A stretch of 64,000 bases of DNA from Candidatus Muiribacterium halophilum. GTDB taxonomy: Bacteria; Muiribacteriota; Muiribacteriia; Muiribacteriales; Muiribacteriaceae. The position numbers and the translations under genes are program-made. Positions 37,545 to 46,843 of this stretch are shown here, one piece after another. Numbering within the stretch: position 1 is the stretch's first letter; the number at the start of each line of letters is the position of its first letter. The stretch covers positions 1 through 64,000 of the forward strand of contig JALOAD010000007.1 of assembly GCA_023228995.1 (NCBI GenBank), in the 5' to 3' direction. The notes under the pieces are model-generated. The model saw only the letters and a program-made list of their open reading frames with translations, did no database searches and was not told where the DNA came from.

Positions 37545-38538
37545 CAGTAGCTGTCCTCCCTCTTGGAGTCCTGCTTAAAAAGCCAAGCTGAAGAAGATAA
37601 GGTTCATAAACCTCATATATGCTTCTTGACTCTTCACCAATACTCATAGCAATAGTATCAAGACTAACCGGACCAGAATTGTATTTTTCAATAATTGTAT
37701 TCATTATTTTTCTATCCATATAATCAAGTCCATTATTATCAATCTCAAGAATTTCAAGAGTTTTTTCCACAGCTTTTACATCAACTATATCATTACCAGA
37801 AGTTTCAGCATAATCTCTAACTCTTCGAAGTATTCTAAGCGTTATTCTTGGAGTTCCTCTGCCACAATTTGCCAGTTTTTCAGCAGCGTCATTATTAATT
37901 TTTATACCAAGTAAATCTGAATATCTTAATATTATTTGTTTCAATGCTTCTTTTTTGTAATAATCAAGTCTTATATGAATGCCAAACCTATCTCTTAATG
38001 GAGAAGAAAGCAATCCCGACATAGTTGTTGCACCAACTAAGGTGAATTTTTTTAAAGGAAGTCTCATAGATTTAGCAGTATTTGCCTTACCTATAAGAAT
38101 ATCAAGTTTAAAATCCTCCATAGCTGAATAAAGAACTTCCTCAACACTTCTATTAAGCCTATGTATTTCATCTATAAAAAGCACATCGTTTTCTTGAAGA
38201 TCTGTAAGAAGTTTTGCAATATCTCCAGTTTTTGTGAGAGTAGGACCTGATGTTATCTTAATAGTACTTTCAAGTTCACCTGCTATAATACTTGCTAAAG
38301 TTGTTTTACCTAATCCTGGTGGTCCAGAAAAAAGTATATGGTCTGGAGCATCTCCACGATTTTTTGCACCTTGAATAACAAGAGAAAGTTTTTCTTTATT
38401 AGATTTCTGACCTATAAATTGACATAATTTTTGAGGTCTAAGATTCAAGTCACCTTCATGATCAATTTCAGTAACTTTTTGAGGACTAACTATTCTATTT
38501 TCATCTTTTTTTTTACCTTTAAAACTCTCTTCTATCAT
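37516..38538 (-). CDS. ruvB: Holliday junction branch-migration ATPase RuvB
   Basis: This 340-residue AAA+ motor has Walker A FSGPPGLGKTTLA (about 68-80), Walker B DVLFIDEIHRL, the sensor region VGATTMSGLLSSPLRDRFG and the C-terminal winged-helix end FLSRTPRGRTATD. It works with RuvA and RuvC. The genes are adjacent here in the order ruvC-ruvA-ruvB. Confidence 0.97.
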   Translation of the reverse strand: MIEESFKGKKKDENRIVSPQKVTEIDHEGDLNLRPQKLCQFIGQKSNKEKLSLVIQGAKNRGDAPDHILFSGPPGLGKTTLASIIAGELESTIKITSGPTLTKTGDIAKLLTDLQENDVLFIDEIHRLNRSVEEVLYSAMEDFKLDILIGKANTAKSMRLPLKKFTLVGATTMSGLLSSPLRDRFGIHIRLDYYKKEALKQIILRYSDLLGIKINNDAAEKLANCGRGTPRITLRILRRVRDYAETSGNDIVDVKAVEKTLEILEIDNNGLDYMDRKIMNTIIEKYNSGPVSLDTIAMSIGEESRSIYEVYEPYLLQLGFLSRTPRGRTATDAAKRYFSK

Positions 38539-38552
38539 TTAATATCCTTCTG

Positions 38553-39140
38553 TTAGACTACATTTTTCAATGCAAATGTCATAATTTTTTGTTCATCTTT
38601 TTCATCTTTAAATTCTTTTTCAATTTTTTTTATAACATTTTTTATATTTTTATCATCAAAACCCATATTTTTAAGCACATCTTTTACATAATCAAATTCA
38701 GATGCAACACTATTACTAATTTTATCGTCATCTATATCATCAAAGTTAATTTTACCCTTTAACTCAAGAATAATTCTCCCAGCACCTTTTTTGCCAATTC
38801 CCGATACTTTTGAAAGTGCTTGAATATCACCTTTAAGAATTATATTAGCAAAATCATCAGGTGTGAACATATCCATTATATTAAGAGCAGTTTTTGGTCC
38901 AATTTTTGAAATAGAAATAAGTGTTTTAAAAAGTTTCAACTGTTCTTCAAGAGGAAACCCAAAAAGTTCCATATCGTTTTCTTTAACAGAAAGATAAGTA
39001 AACACTTTTATTTCTTTGTTTAAATTCAAAAGATTAATTTGACTCGGAACCATACCAATATCATAACCAATACCATTACATTCAACAACAATTTGTTTTA
39101 AACTTTTATCTGTTAAAATTCCTTTAATATATCTATACAT
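38553..39140 (-). CDS. ruvA: Holliday junction DNA-binding protein RuvA
   Basis: This 195-residue protein has the N-terminal OB fold (GILTDKSLKQIVVECNGIGY), central helix-hairpin-helix motifs (KTLISISKIGPKTALNIMD; SKVSGIGKKGAGRIILELK) and a short C-terminal RuvB-binding domain. It is 14 bp upstream of ruvB and 39 bp after ruvC. Confidence 0.96.
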   Translation of the reverse strand: MYRYIKGILTDKSLKQIVVECNGIGYDIGMVPSQINLLNLNKEIKVFTYLSVKENDMELFGFPLEEQLKLFKTLISISKIGPKTALNIMDMFTPDDFANIILKGDIQALSKVSGIGKKGAGRIILELKGKINFDDIDDDKISNSVASEFDYVKDVLKNMGFDDKNIKNVIKKIEKEFKDEKDEQKIMTFALKNVV

Positions 39141-39179
39141 AAAAAAACCTCGATTTTTAGAAATGTTTTATTTTAAGAC

Positions 39180-39653
39180 TTAAAGACTCAAAGTATTAAT
39201 ATGTGTAATTGAAATCGCAATAGCATCGGCTACATCATCTGGTTTAGGTACACATTCAAGATTGAGTAATTTTGTTACCATTTCCTGAATATCTTTTTTG
39301 CTTGCTCTTCCATAACCTGTTATAGCTTGTTTTATCTCTAAAGGTGTATATTCTGATATTTTAAGCCCTGCTAAAACTCCCGCAAGAATAATAACTCCTC
39401 TTGCTTCAGATACTGCCATTACAGTTGTCGCATTTTTAAAAAAAAACAGTTTTTCAATAGCAAGTACATCAGGAGAATACTTATTTATAATAAATTGTAT
39501 ATTGTCAAAAATCTCTTTTAATCTAACTTCTTTAGTATTCTCCTTAGAAGTTGTAATTTGTCCATAAGTAATTACACAATAACTATCTTTTTTTTTTTCA
39601 ATAACAGAAAAACCCACAATAGCAGTACCTGGGTCTATTCCAAGAACCCTCAT
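39180..39653 (-). CDS. ruvC: Holliday junction resolvase RuvC
   Basis: This 157-residue RNase H-fold nuclease has catalytic acidic residues in MRVLGIDPGTAIVGF (Asp7), IEKLFFFKNATTVM (Glu at about 67) and KPDDVADAIAISI near the C-terminus. The start overlaps the yebC stop (ATGA). Confidence 0.96.
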   Translation of the reverse strand: MRVLGIDPGTAIVGFSVIEKKKDSYCVITYGQITTSKENTKEVRLKEIFDNIQFIINKYSPDVLAIEKLFFFKNATTVMAVSEARGVIILAGVLAGLKISEYTPLEIKQAITGYGRASKKDIQEMVTKLLNLECVPKPDDVADAIAISITHINTLSL

Positions 39654-40399
39654 TCCTCAATCATTTCCATTATATCATCATCTATATCAAAATTTGCATA
39701 AACATCTTGAACATCATCATCATCCTCAAGATGGCTTATAAGTCTGAGAACTTTTTTTGCTCCATGTTCATCAAGTTTAATATAAGTTTGAGGAATCATT
39801 GTTATATCAGATTCTTCCATTTCAATTTCTTTATCTTCAAGAGCTTGTCTTACAGTTTCAAAATCTGAAGGGTCTGTAATTATTTCATAACTTGTTTCAT
39901 CAGTCTTAATATCTTCAGCACCATTTTCTAAAGCAATTTCCATAAGTTTTTCTTCATCAATTAATGATTTTTCAATACTTATATATCCTTTTTTATCAAA
40001 CATCCATGCAACACAACCGTTTTCACCTAAATTTCCACCAAATTTAGAAAAAAGATGCCTAATTTGAGCAGCTGTTCTGTTTTTATTATCTGTAAGACAT
40101 TGAACAATAACCGCAACACCTTCAGGACCATATCCTTCATAGGATAATTCAAAATATTCTTCTCCATCTCCGCTACCAACAGCTTTTTGAATTGCTCTTT
40201 TTATATTTTCATTAGGCATAGAAGCTTGTTTTGCTTTTCCAATAGCAAGCCTTAATTTTGCATTACTATCTGGATCATCACCACCTTCTTTTGCAGCAAT
40301 AACAATCATCTTTGCTATTTTAGAAAAAATTTTGCCAATTTTTTGATCTTTAGCACCTTTTTTATGTTTAACCTTACTCCATTTATTATGTCCTGACAC
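39650..40399 (-). CDS. yebC: YebC/PmpR-family protein
   Basis: This 249-residue protein begins with the family signature SGHNKWSKVKHKKGAKDQKI. Members have been described as transcriptional regulators and, more recently, as factors that help ribosomes through polyproline stretches. It starts at GTG with AAAGGAGG upstream and leads the yebC-ruvCAB-queH run. It lies next to ruvC, as is common. Confidence 0.95.
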   Translation of the reverse strand: MSGHNKWSKVKHKKGAKDQKIGKIFSKIAKMIVIAAKEGGDDPDSNAKLRLAIGKAKQASMPNENIKRAIQKAVGSGDGEEYFELSYEGYGPEGVAVIVQCLTDNKNRTAAQIRHLFSKFGGNLGENGCVAWMFDKKGYISIEKSLIDEEKLMEIALENGAEDIKTDETSYEIITDPSDFETVRQALEDKEIEMEESDITMIPQTYIKLDEHGAKKVLRLISHLEDDDDVQDVYANFDIDDDIMEMIEE

Positions 40400-40648
40400 A
40401 AAGCCTCCTTTCAGCCTTTAGTTCTATCATTTTAAAGAAAATTAAGGTTTTTTTCAACAACGATTCATTCTACACTGTTTTTCTGTACAAATAATATACC
40501 TGTATACCAGTATTAAAATATAAAATAAAACCTTATTGTGTTTCAATCATACTCTTTTAAATTGTTTTATAATGCTTAATAGTTTGATTTAGCCTTCTAT
40601 GTATGCTATTATTAACGAAAATTTAATCGATAGAATGGGAGGGTTTTT

Positions 40649-42352
40649 ATGCAAGGAAGTGTTAAATCAAAACTTTTTACAATTTTGTTTGTTTTTATAA
40701 TATCATTTATTTTTATTAATATTGTATTTTTCAATACTATTAGCTTATTAACTCAAAACTCTATTTATATTGATAACAACAACAATACTGAAAAATTTTT
40801 CTTAGAAAAACTAAACGATCATTATAAATGGTCAAATGAACTTTTAAACCATATAAATCATTTAAATTCAACATCAAATGTACAGCTCGATTATAATAAA
40901 TGTTCTCTTGGTATTTTTTTAAATAGTAAAGAAATTGAAAATTTAAAAAATAACTTTCCAAAATCTATTCCTTATATTGAAAATATAAAAACACCACACA
41001 AGAATTTACATAATTCTGCCAAAAAAGTTTATAATGCAATAGATCTTAAAAGTCATAAAGATGCAATGAAAATATACGACTTAGAAGTAGAACCTAATCT
41101 TTTATTAATAAGAGAAAACCTTGCTAATATTAATAAAATACTATCTGATAAAAATCATAAAATTTTTGAAGATAATCTTAAAATGACTGAAAGTAGAAAA
41201 AATTTCATTAAAACTCTTACTTTTTCAATATTAATTGCAACATTCTTACTTGTATATTACTTTATTTCTGATATAACAAAAAGTATTAAACAACTTCATG
41301 AAAATATAAAAAGCATTTCATCTGGTGATGGAGATCTTACAAGAAGAATAAATTGTAATGGAAAAATCAAAGAATTTGCTCTTGTTTGTGAAGATATAAA
41401 CAGTTTTTTTGAAAAACTTCATAAAATAATTGGAACTATAATTTTATCTACTGAAAAAATAGATAATGTTAAATTAGAACTTTTTAAAATAATCGAAAAT
41501 TTAAAAAAAGGAATTACAGAAGAAAACAAATCTGTAAATTCAGTACATTCTTTAAGTAATGAGCTATCACTAATGTCATCTAATGTTTCTGAAAGTATGG
41601 AAAATCAGGTATCATCAATTAATTCAACAACAGCAGCAGTAGAAGAACTTGCAGCTTCAATTGAACAAGTATCTAAAAACTCTGATGAAGTATTTGCAAT
41701 ATCTCAAAAAACTTCTACAAAATCCCAAGAAAATTCTAATCAAATGAAAAAAACATTAGATTCAATGGATACAATTAGACAAAATTCAGAACAAATTCAA
41801 ACTATTATAACTGTAATTACAGAAATTGCAGAACAAACAAATCTACTCGCATTAAATGCAGCAATAGAAGCTGCAAGAGCAGGTCAACACGGTAAAGGAT
41901 TTGCAGTTGTAGCAGATGAAGTTAGAAAACTTTCAGAAAGAACAACCACTTCAGCAAAAGAAATAGAAACTCTTATAGAAAAAGCAGTAAAAAACATTAA
42001 AGACGCTTCTATACTTGCACATAATTCTGGTGCAGGAACACTTGAAATACTTGAAGATATAAATAATGTTACTCGACTTATATCTGAAATAACTTCTGCA
42101 ACAAAAGAAGAAAATGCAGCTAATTTTGAAATAGTACATTCAATGGAACAGCTTAGTAGCATTTCAGACACAATTAAAAATATTTCATCAGAACAGAATA
42201 CAAAAACTATTGAGATAAATAATTTTATTTCTGAAATATCAGAAATTTCAAATACAACAGTCTATATTACAGACAAACTTTCAGAAGCATCTGAAACAAT
42301 AAACAAAAATGTTGAAGATTTAAAAAAAATTGTATCAACATTTAAAGTTTAA
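40649..42352 (+). CDS. Methyl-accepting chemotaxis protein with extracytoplasmic CZB-like domain
   Basis: This 567-residue receptor has TM1 (about 9-30), a sensor region, TM2 (about 186-206), HAMP (about 206-260) and a signalling domain with hairpin tip [20 protein letters not shown] (about 395-414). Between the TMs, residues His58 (HYKW), Cys85 (CSLGIFL), His117 and His121 (HKNLH) match the 3His/1Cys zinc site of CZB domains. CZB domains usually sit at the cytosolic C-terminus; here it would face the periplasm. It is monocistronic, with GGGAGGG upstream of the ATG. Confidence 0.88.
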   Translation: MQGSVKSKLFTILFVFIISFIFINIVFFNTISLLTQNSIYIDNNNNTEKFFLEKLNDHYKWSNELLNHINHLNSTSNVQLDYNKCSLGIFLNSKEIENLKNNFPKSIPYIENIKTPHKNLHNSAKKVYNAIDLKSHKDAMKIYDLEVEPNLLLIRENLANINKILSDKNHKIFEDNLKMTESRKNFIKTLTFSILIATFLLVYYFISDITKSIKQLHENIKSISSGDGDLTRRINCNGKIKEFALVCEDINSFFEKLHKIIGTIILSTEKIDNVKLELFKIIENLKKGITEENKSVNSVHSLSNELSLMSSNVSESMENQVSSINSTTAAVEELAASIEQVSKNSDEVFAISQKTSTKSQENSNQMKKTLDSMDTIRQNSEQIQTIITVITEIAEQTNLLALNAAIEAARAGQHGKGFAVVADEVRKLSERTTTSAKEIETLIEKAVKNIKDASILAHNSGAGTLEILEDINNVTRLISEITSATKEENAANFEIVHSMEQLSSISDTIKNISSEQNTKTIEINNFISEISEISNTTVYITDKLSEASETINKNVEDLKKIVSTFKV

Positions 42353-42421
42353 TATTAAAAACAGTATAGAAACCGTGGAAGAACCGGGAAAATCTGGGGT
42401 TCGGGTTTCAGGAAAAAGTAT

Positions 42422-42598
42422 TTATGTTATAATTTCTATAGTTTTCTCTTCTCCAAATCTCTGATCTACATAGCATTCTACATACCATTCTTTTTCAACT
42501 TGAGTTCCAATATATGGAATTCCTGTCCACCCCATTGCATTGACTTTTTTCTTAAAACTTGTAGTTTTTGTCGGTCCCCAAGTAGTAGTATAAGTCAA
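42422..42598 (-). pseudogene. Possible C-terminal gene fragment, 58 codons
   Basis: Read on the minus strand, this frame starts at best at TTG 42598 and ends at TAA 42422. The product is Thr-, Trp- and Gly-rich (TTTWGPTKTTSFKKK; NAMGWTGIPYIGTQVEKEWY) and looks like real protein with higher GC than its surroundings. A stop lies just upstream and no ribosome binding site is visible. I read it as the remnant of a lost gene. The rest of the gap 42353-42811 shows only spacer and the hcp terminator. Confidence 0.4.
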
Positions 42599-42754
42599 GG
42601 TAATTTTTTACACAATATTCTCAATGCTATATTCCTTTATTTTAGGAAAATAAATAACAATTAATATTAGTTCAATTGCATTAAAAAAACCTAATATCCA
42701 AGCACTAATTTAACTAAAAAAAGATATTAATTTTAGAAAGGTGCAGACAGAATT

Positions 42755-42787
42755 AAAAAAAAGCCCCGTTGAATCTCGGGGCTTTAA
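42755..42787 (-). terminator. Intrinsic terminator after hcp
   Basis: The stem AGCCCCG/CGGGGCT (42763-42769, 42778-42784) has an 8-base loop. On the minus strand it is followed by a run of eight T residues, 28 bp after the hcp stop codon. Confidence 0.9.
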
Positions 42788-42811
42788 ATAAAACTCTGAG
42801 GGGTTTCAGTT

Positions 42812-44440
42812 TTATATCAATTCAGCAATATCTTCATCAACACTTTTTATACCAGCAATACCAAAGTTTTCAACAAGAACATTAACTATATTTGGTGAAA
42901 GAAAAGCAGGAAGTGTTGGTCCAAGATGAATATTTTTAACACCTAAATGAAGCAATGCAAGAAGAACAATTACAGCTTTCTGTTCATACCATGCAATATT
43001 ATAAACTATAGGTAATTTATTGATATCATCAAGACCAAATATTTCTTTAAGTTTTAAAGCAATTACAGCAAGTGAATAAGAATCATTGCACTGACCAGCA
43101 TCAAGAATTCTAGGAATTCCACCTATATCACCAAGTGCAAGCTTATTATATCTATATTTAGCACATCCAGCGGTTAAAATAACTGTATCATCAGGTAGAG
43201 CCTGTGCAAATTCAGTATAATAATTTCTTGATTTCATTCTTCCATCACAACCAGCCATAACAACAAATTTCTTAATAGCTCCAGATTTAACAGCTTCAAC
43301 TACTTTATCAGCTAGAGCAAAAACTTGATTATGAGCAAATCCTCCTACAATTTTACCATTTTCAATTTCAACTGGAGATTTACATTTTTTAGCATGTTCA
43401 ATTATCTGAGAAAAATCTTTTTTTTGTCCAGGTTTTCTATCTGGAATATGAACACAACCAGAAAATCCCGATGAACCAGTTGTATAAATTCTATTTTTAT
43501 AACTTTCTCTTGGAGGAACAATACAGTTTGTTGTAAATAAAACAGGACCATTAAATGATTCAAATTCTTCAGTCTGTTTCCACCAAGCATTTCCGTAATT
43601 TCCAACAAAATGTTTATATTTTTTAAATTTAGGATAATAGTTAGCTGGAAGCATTTCACTATGAGTATAAACATCAACTCCAGTTCCTTCTGTTTGTTCA
43701 AGCAATTCTTCCATATCTTTAAGATCATGTCCTGATATTAAAATCCCAGGATTTCCTTTTACGCCAATATTAACTTCAGTTATCTCAGGATTGCCATAAC
43801 TTTCAGTATTAGCTTTATCAAGTAAAGCCATAGCACTAACACCAAACTTACCAGTTTCAAGCACTAAAGCTGTAAGTTCATCAGCATTAAGACTATTATC
43901 AAGAGTAGCTCTCATACCTTTATACATAAACTTAACAACATCATTGTCATCATAACCTAGATTATCAGCATGTTCTGCATAAGCTGCAATGCCTTTAATA
44001 CCATAAATCATAAGTTCTCTAAGAGATCTAACATCTTCATTTTCAGTACTTAAAACTCCAATGTTTTGAGCAAAATCATCATATTCTTCTTTAGAAACAT
44101 TCCAAGTAGCTGCTTTATTATCAGAAAATTTCACATTAGGAAATTTACTTTTTAATTCATCTCTATACTCAAGAGCTTTTAAAACTCTTTTTTCAAAAAC
44201 ATCTTTATCAAAATTAGCATTGGTAATAGTTGAAAATAAACTTTCTGTAAAAAATCTATCAATTTTTTTTAAATCATAATTATTTTTTCTAGCTTCTTCT
44301 TCAAAAATTGCAATACCTTTCAAAGCATACAGAAGAAGATCTTGTAATTTTGCAACATCTTCGGTCTTTCCACATACTCCTCTAACTGTACAACCTTTGT
44401 TTCCTGCTGCTTCCTGACACTGATAACAAAACATTCCCAT
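42812..44440 (-). CDS. hcp: Hybrid-cluster protein (hydroxylamine reductase)
   Basis: This 542-residue protein has an N-terminal cluster motif [20 protein letters not shown] (C-x2-C-x8-C-x5-C). The hybrid Fe-S-O cluster ligands lie in the C-terminal half ([49 protein letters not shown]). Hcp reduces NO or hydroxylamine and protects against nitrosative stress. It diverges from a Crp/Fnr-type regulator; a GTAAC-N4-GTTAC palindrome in between marks likely control. It starts at ATG with GGAGG. Confidence 0.96.
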   Translation of the reverse strand: MGMFCYQCQEAAGNKGCTVRGVCGKTEDVAKLQDLLLYALKGIAIFEEEARKNNYDLKKIDRFFTESLFSTITNANFDKDVFEKRVLKALEYRDELKSKFPNVKFSDNKAATWNVSKEEYDDFAQNIGVLSTENEDVRSLRELMIYGIKGIAAYAEHADNLGYDDNDVVKFMYKGMRATLDNSLNADELTALVLETGKFGVSAMALLDKANTESYGNPEITEVNIGVKGNPGILISGHDLKDMEELLEQTEGTGVDVYTHSEMLPANYYPKFKKYKHFVGNYGNAWWKQTEEFESFNGPVLFTTNCIVPPRESYKNRIYTTGSSGFSGCVHIPDRKPGQKKDFSQIIEHAKKCKSPVEIENGKIVGGFAHNQVFALADKVVEAVKSGAIKKFVVMAGCDGRMKSRNYYTEFAQALPDDTVILTAGCAKYRYNKLALGDIGGIPRILDAGQCNDSYSLAVIALKLKEIFGLDDINKLPIVYNIAWYEQKAVIVLLALLHLGVKNIHLGPTLPAFLSPNIVNVLVENFGIAGIKSVDEDIAELI

Positions 44441-44470
44441 AAATCCTCCATTTTTTTAAAATTAATAAAA

Positions 44471-44558
44471 AGCTAATTAGCACTGCCATATGGCAGCAAT
44501 TATTAAGGCTTTGCCATGATATGACCTCATCACTAATTAAGCGCAAAGCACCGCTAAT
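44471..44558. repeat. Family B repeats and CTGCCATATGGCAG palindrome
   Basis: In the hcp-regulator gap, a perfect 14-bp palindrome (44483-44496) is flanked by CTAATTAG. A second unit, CATCACTAATT-AAGCGCAAAGCAC-CGCTAATG (44529-44558), belongs to family B. Confidence 0.5.
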
Positions 44559-44621
44559 GTTTTTATCACTCCTCTAGTTCTTAACTCTATTCCAATTTTA
44601 GATTATTTTTTTGATATTGTA

Positions 44622-44637
44622 TGTAACATTTGTTACA
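44622..44637. promoter_or_regulatory. Probable HcpR-type operator
   Basis: TGTAACA-TT-TGTTACA is a perfect 16-bp palindrome. From memory, GTAAC-N4-GTTAC is the predicted site of HcpR regulators in clostridia and Thermotogales. It overlaps the -35 region of the regulator gene (-10 TATACT at 44657-44662). For hcp it lies upstream of a possible -10 at 44605-44600, which suits activation from an upstream site. Confidence 0.75.
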
Positions 44638-44672
44638 ATTATTTAAACACCACTTATATACTAGGAGTTTAT

Positions 44673-45347
44673 ATGTTTAGGACACTGGTTCGAAGTTATA
44701 TATTCAAAAATATAAGCCCTGAAACGCTTGAAAAAGACTTTGAAAAAATAAATTACAAAATAGTAAAATACACAAAAAACTCAATAATAATGTATAGAGA
44801 TGATAATTGTAACAGTCTAGCAATACTTATTTCAGGCAATATAAAAACAGAAATGCAAGATATAAACGGAAATATAATACCATTTGAAAAATTCACTCCT
44901 ATTTCTGTAATTGCACCAGCGTTTTTATTTGGTATAAACAACAAATATCCGGTAGATATAATATGTGAAAGTGAAAATTCAGAAGTTTTATTTATATCAA
45001 AAGAAGATGTTATAAAATTAATGCATAAAAACAGCACATTTATGGTAAATTACATAGATGCAGTTTGTAATAAAGCATATTTTTTAACACAGAAAATAAG
45101 TTTTTCTTTTTTTTACAAAACAATATCCCAAAAATTTGCAAAATATCTCCTACAAAAAAAAGACGATAAAAAAGAATTAATAGAAATGACAGAAACAATA
45201 CAAGAAATAGCAGATTTATTTAATGTAACAAGACCATCCCTATCAAGAATAATCTCTGAATTTGTAAATGAAAAAATAATACGCAAAGAAAAACGAAATC
45301 TCATAAAAATTTTAGATTACAACAAACTCATACAAAAATTAGATTAA
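44673..45347 (+). CDS. Crp/Fnr-family regulator, HcpR-like
   Basis: This 224-residue protein has an N-terminal cyclic-nucleotide-binding-like barrel (about 20-135) and a C-terminal winged HTH (about 160-215), with the recognition region IADLFNVTRPSLSRIISEF. No FNR-type Cys cluster is evident. Its position opposite hcp, with the shared palindrome, suggests it senses NO or nitrosative stress, as HcpR does. It starts at ATG with AGGAG. Its last 14 codons and stop are copied exactly at 48639-48686, the right edge of an inserted island. Confidence 0.88.
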   Translation: MFRTLVRSYIFKNISPETLEKDFEKINYKIVKYTKNSIIMYRDDNCNSLAILISGNIKTEMQDINGNIIPFEKFTPISVIAPAFLFGINNKYPVDIICESENSEVLFISKEDVIKLMHKNSTFMVNYIDAVCNKAYFLTQKISFSFFYKTISQKFAKYLLQKKDDKKELIEMTETIQEIADLFNVTRPSLSRIISEFVNEKIIRKEKRNLIKILDYNKLIQKLD

Positions 45348-45349
45348 AA
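45302..45349 (+). repeat. 48-bp perfect direct repeat, left (island boundary)
   Basis: This covers the last codons and stop of the HcpR-like gene. It is identical over 48 bp to 48639-48686 in the same orientation, and with one mismatch the match extends four bases further to the left. It also supplies the stop codon of the convergent CPBP gene. Confidence 0.9.
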
Positions 45350-46291
45350 TATAATAAAAAAAATATTCCACAAAGAATGAATTATTGAAGTATAAACAAC
45401 ATTTTTTTTCTTCAGATATACAATATTTAAGATTACTGCCAGAAAATAAAGTTGCATATAATTTATGATATTTTTATTTGCATGAACAAGTAAAAATATT
45501 ATGGGTGTAAGTAAAACCAATGCTAAATAATTCATTTTATCTTTTAATCCATCAAGTATAAGCTTTCTGAATACCAATTCTTCAATAATTGGTGATATTA
45601 ATACTATAGTTAAATAAGATAATAAATAACTTTTTTTTGTTAACAATGTAAGGATAAATACAATTGAAAAATAAATAAAAAATACTTTATTAAAATAAAG
45701 CTTTTTCAAGTTTATTTTTAAATCAAATATTTTTTTTAATATCAATATATCTATTACGAATATCATATAAAACAACAAATAATAGAAACTTGAAAGAAAT
45801 GCTTTTTCCTCTAATAAAATATTACAAATTGAATTTTCAAATCCAGGAAATATATCTGTAAAAAAAGAAACAATTTCTTTGTAATCATACGAAATATAAA
45901 AAAAAGAGATATTAAACATTATAATATCTCTTATCGAATACATAAAAATATTTAACAATACAAAATATCCAAGTTTTCTATAAATTTTTTTAAATCTAAA
46001 TAAATAAAACAATGAAATAATAAAAATATTAATTTGAATTATCAACAAAATTAAAGAATTTAATCTTAAACTATAAACATGAAAAAAAGCCGAGATTTCT
46101 TTTATAAATCCAAATATTACACTATAAAATATATAATATGTTATATTGAACAAAATATTATTTGTATAAATATTTATTCCAGAATACCCCGGTATATAAT
46201 TAAAAAAATCATTTAATTCACCTTGAATAACTAAGGCTAAAAAAAATAAGAATAATATTAAAATTATTCCTTTATATTTTATGACAACCAT
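45344..46291 (-). CDS. CPBP-family (Abi) intramembrane metalloprotease
   Basis: From the ATG at 46291 the protein is 315 residues with about eight TM helices. C-terminal CPBP motifs are present: IIEELVFRKLI (EExxxR), FLLVHANKN (FxxxH) and SIIHSLWN. CPBP proteases relate to CAAX prenyl endopeptidases; in bacteria many serve bacteriocin immunity or phage defence. The start at 46291 has AGAAGG nine bases upstream. A longer frame to 46345 only overlaps the preceding frame. The stop codon lies in the left direct repeat, so the C-terminus may have been set by insertion. Confidence 0.8.
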   Translation of the reverse strand: MVVIKYKGIILILFLFFLALVIQGELNDFFNYIPGYSGINIYTNNILFNITYYIFYSVIFGFIKEISAFFHVYSLRLNSLILLIIQINIFIISLFYLFRFKKIYRKLGYFVLLNIFMYSIRDIIMFNISFFYISYDYKEIVSFFTDIFPGFENSICNILLEEKAFLSSFYYLLFYMIFVIDILILKKIFDLKINLKKLYFNKVFFIYFSIVFILTLLTKKSYLLSYLTIVLISPIIEELVFRKLILDGLKDKMNYLALVLLTPIIFLLVHANKNIINYMQLYFLAVILNIVYLKKKNVVYTSIIHSLWNIFFIIF

Positions 46292-46640
46292 AAGCTGTAC
46301 CTTCTTCTGAATTAAATATAACAAAATTATTTTTTGAATATTCATCTTCTCTATCTAATAAAAATATTGAATTGGCTTTTTTTATAATATTTATATCTTT
46401 TTTAAAAACTTCATTATTTCTTTGTAAAAAATTTACTATGATTTAATCTATCATAGTTTTCTTGATTTCATTTGAATAATAATTACATAATTTTTTATTT
46501 TTTAATTCAAAGCTTTCCTTACCCTTATTTTCCAAAAAAATATTTCCATAATCCAAGCTAAAACTAACAGTATCGTAAGCAATAGAGTTAGTTACAAAAA
46601 ATAACATCAAACTTAGTAAAACTAATACACTTTTTTTCAT
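46272..46640 (-). pseudogene. Small exported protein gene interrupted by an in-frame TAA
   Basis: From ATG 46640 a 65-residue protein with a signal peptide (LVLLSLMLFFVTNSIAY) ends at TAA 46445-46443. The same frame stays open for 56 more codons (positions 46442-46275) and ends at 46272, just past the CPBP start. The downstream part reads as ordinary charged protein (FLLDREDEYSKNN). It is either a nonsense-mutated gene of about 121 residues, a readthrough gene, or a 65-residue gene followed by chance open frame. No family recognised. Confidence 0.55.
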
Positions 46641-46714
46641 AAACCTTTTCCTCCATATATTAAATATGGTTATATTATGAAAGTAGTAGCAGTATAAGTC
46701 AAATTGTTTTTTTT

Positions 46715-46733
46715 AATACAACAAATATTGTTG
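46715..46733. promoter_or_regulatory. TACAACA-N5-TGTTGTA inverted repeat
   Basis: Seven-base perfect arms surround AATAT, about 75 bp upstream of the small exported protein gene on the minus strand. It may be an operator for that gene and the CPBP gene. No regulator is assigned. Confidence 0.45.
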
Positions 46734-46764
46734 TACATAGAAAATAGGTTAAAATTGTTTAAAG

Positions 46765-46796
46765 CAAATCCCGGTTTAGAATCATGCCGGGACGAC
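46765..46796. repeat. REP-like TCCCGG-N12-CCGGGA palindrome, third copy
   Basis: Matches the palindromes inside the two 250-bp repeats, including the central AGAAT and the same 12-base spacer. It lies in the gap downstream of darG. Confidence 0.6.
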
Positions 46797-46843
46797 ATTA
46801 TATTGATTTTTGTTTATTTAACTACAGGACTCAATTAGCGATT

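Noticed and set aside
44673-44700. tRNA T-arm like GGTTCGAA near 44687
   Set aside because: It lies inside the regulator coding sequence and no cloverleaf can be formed around it.
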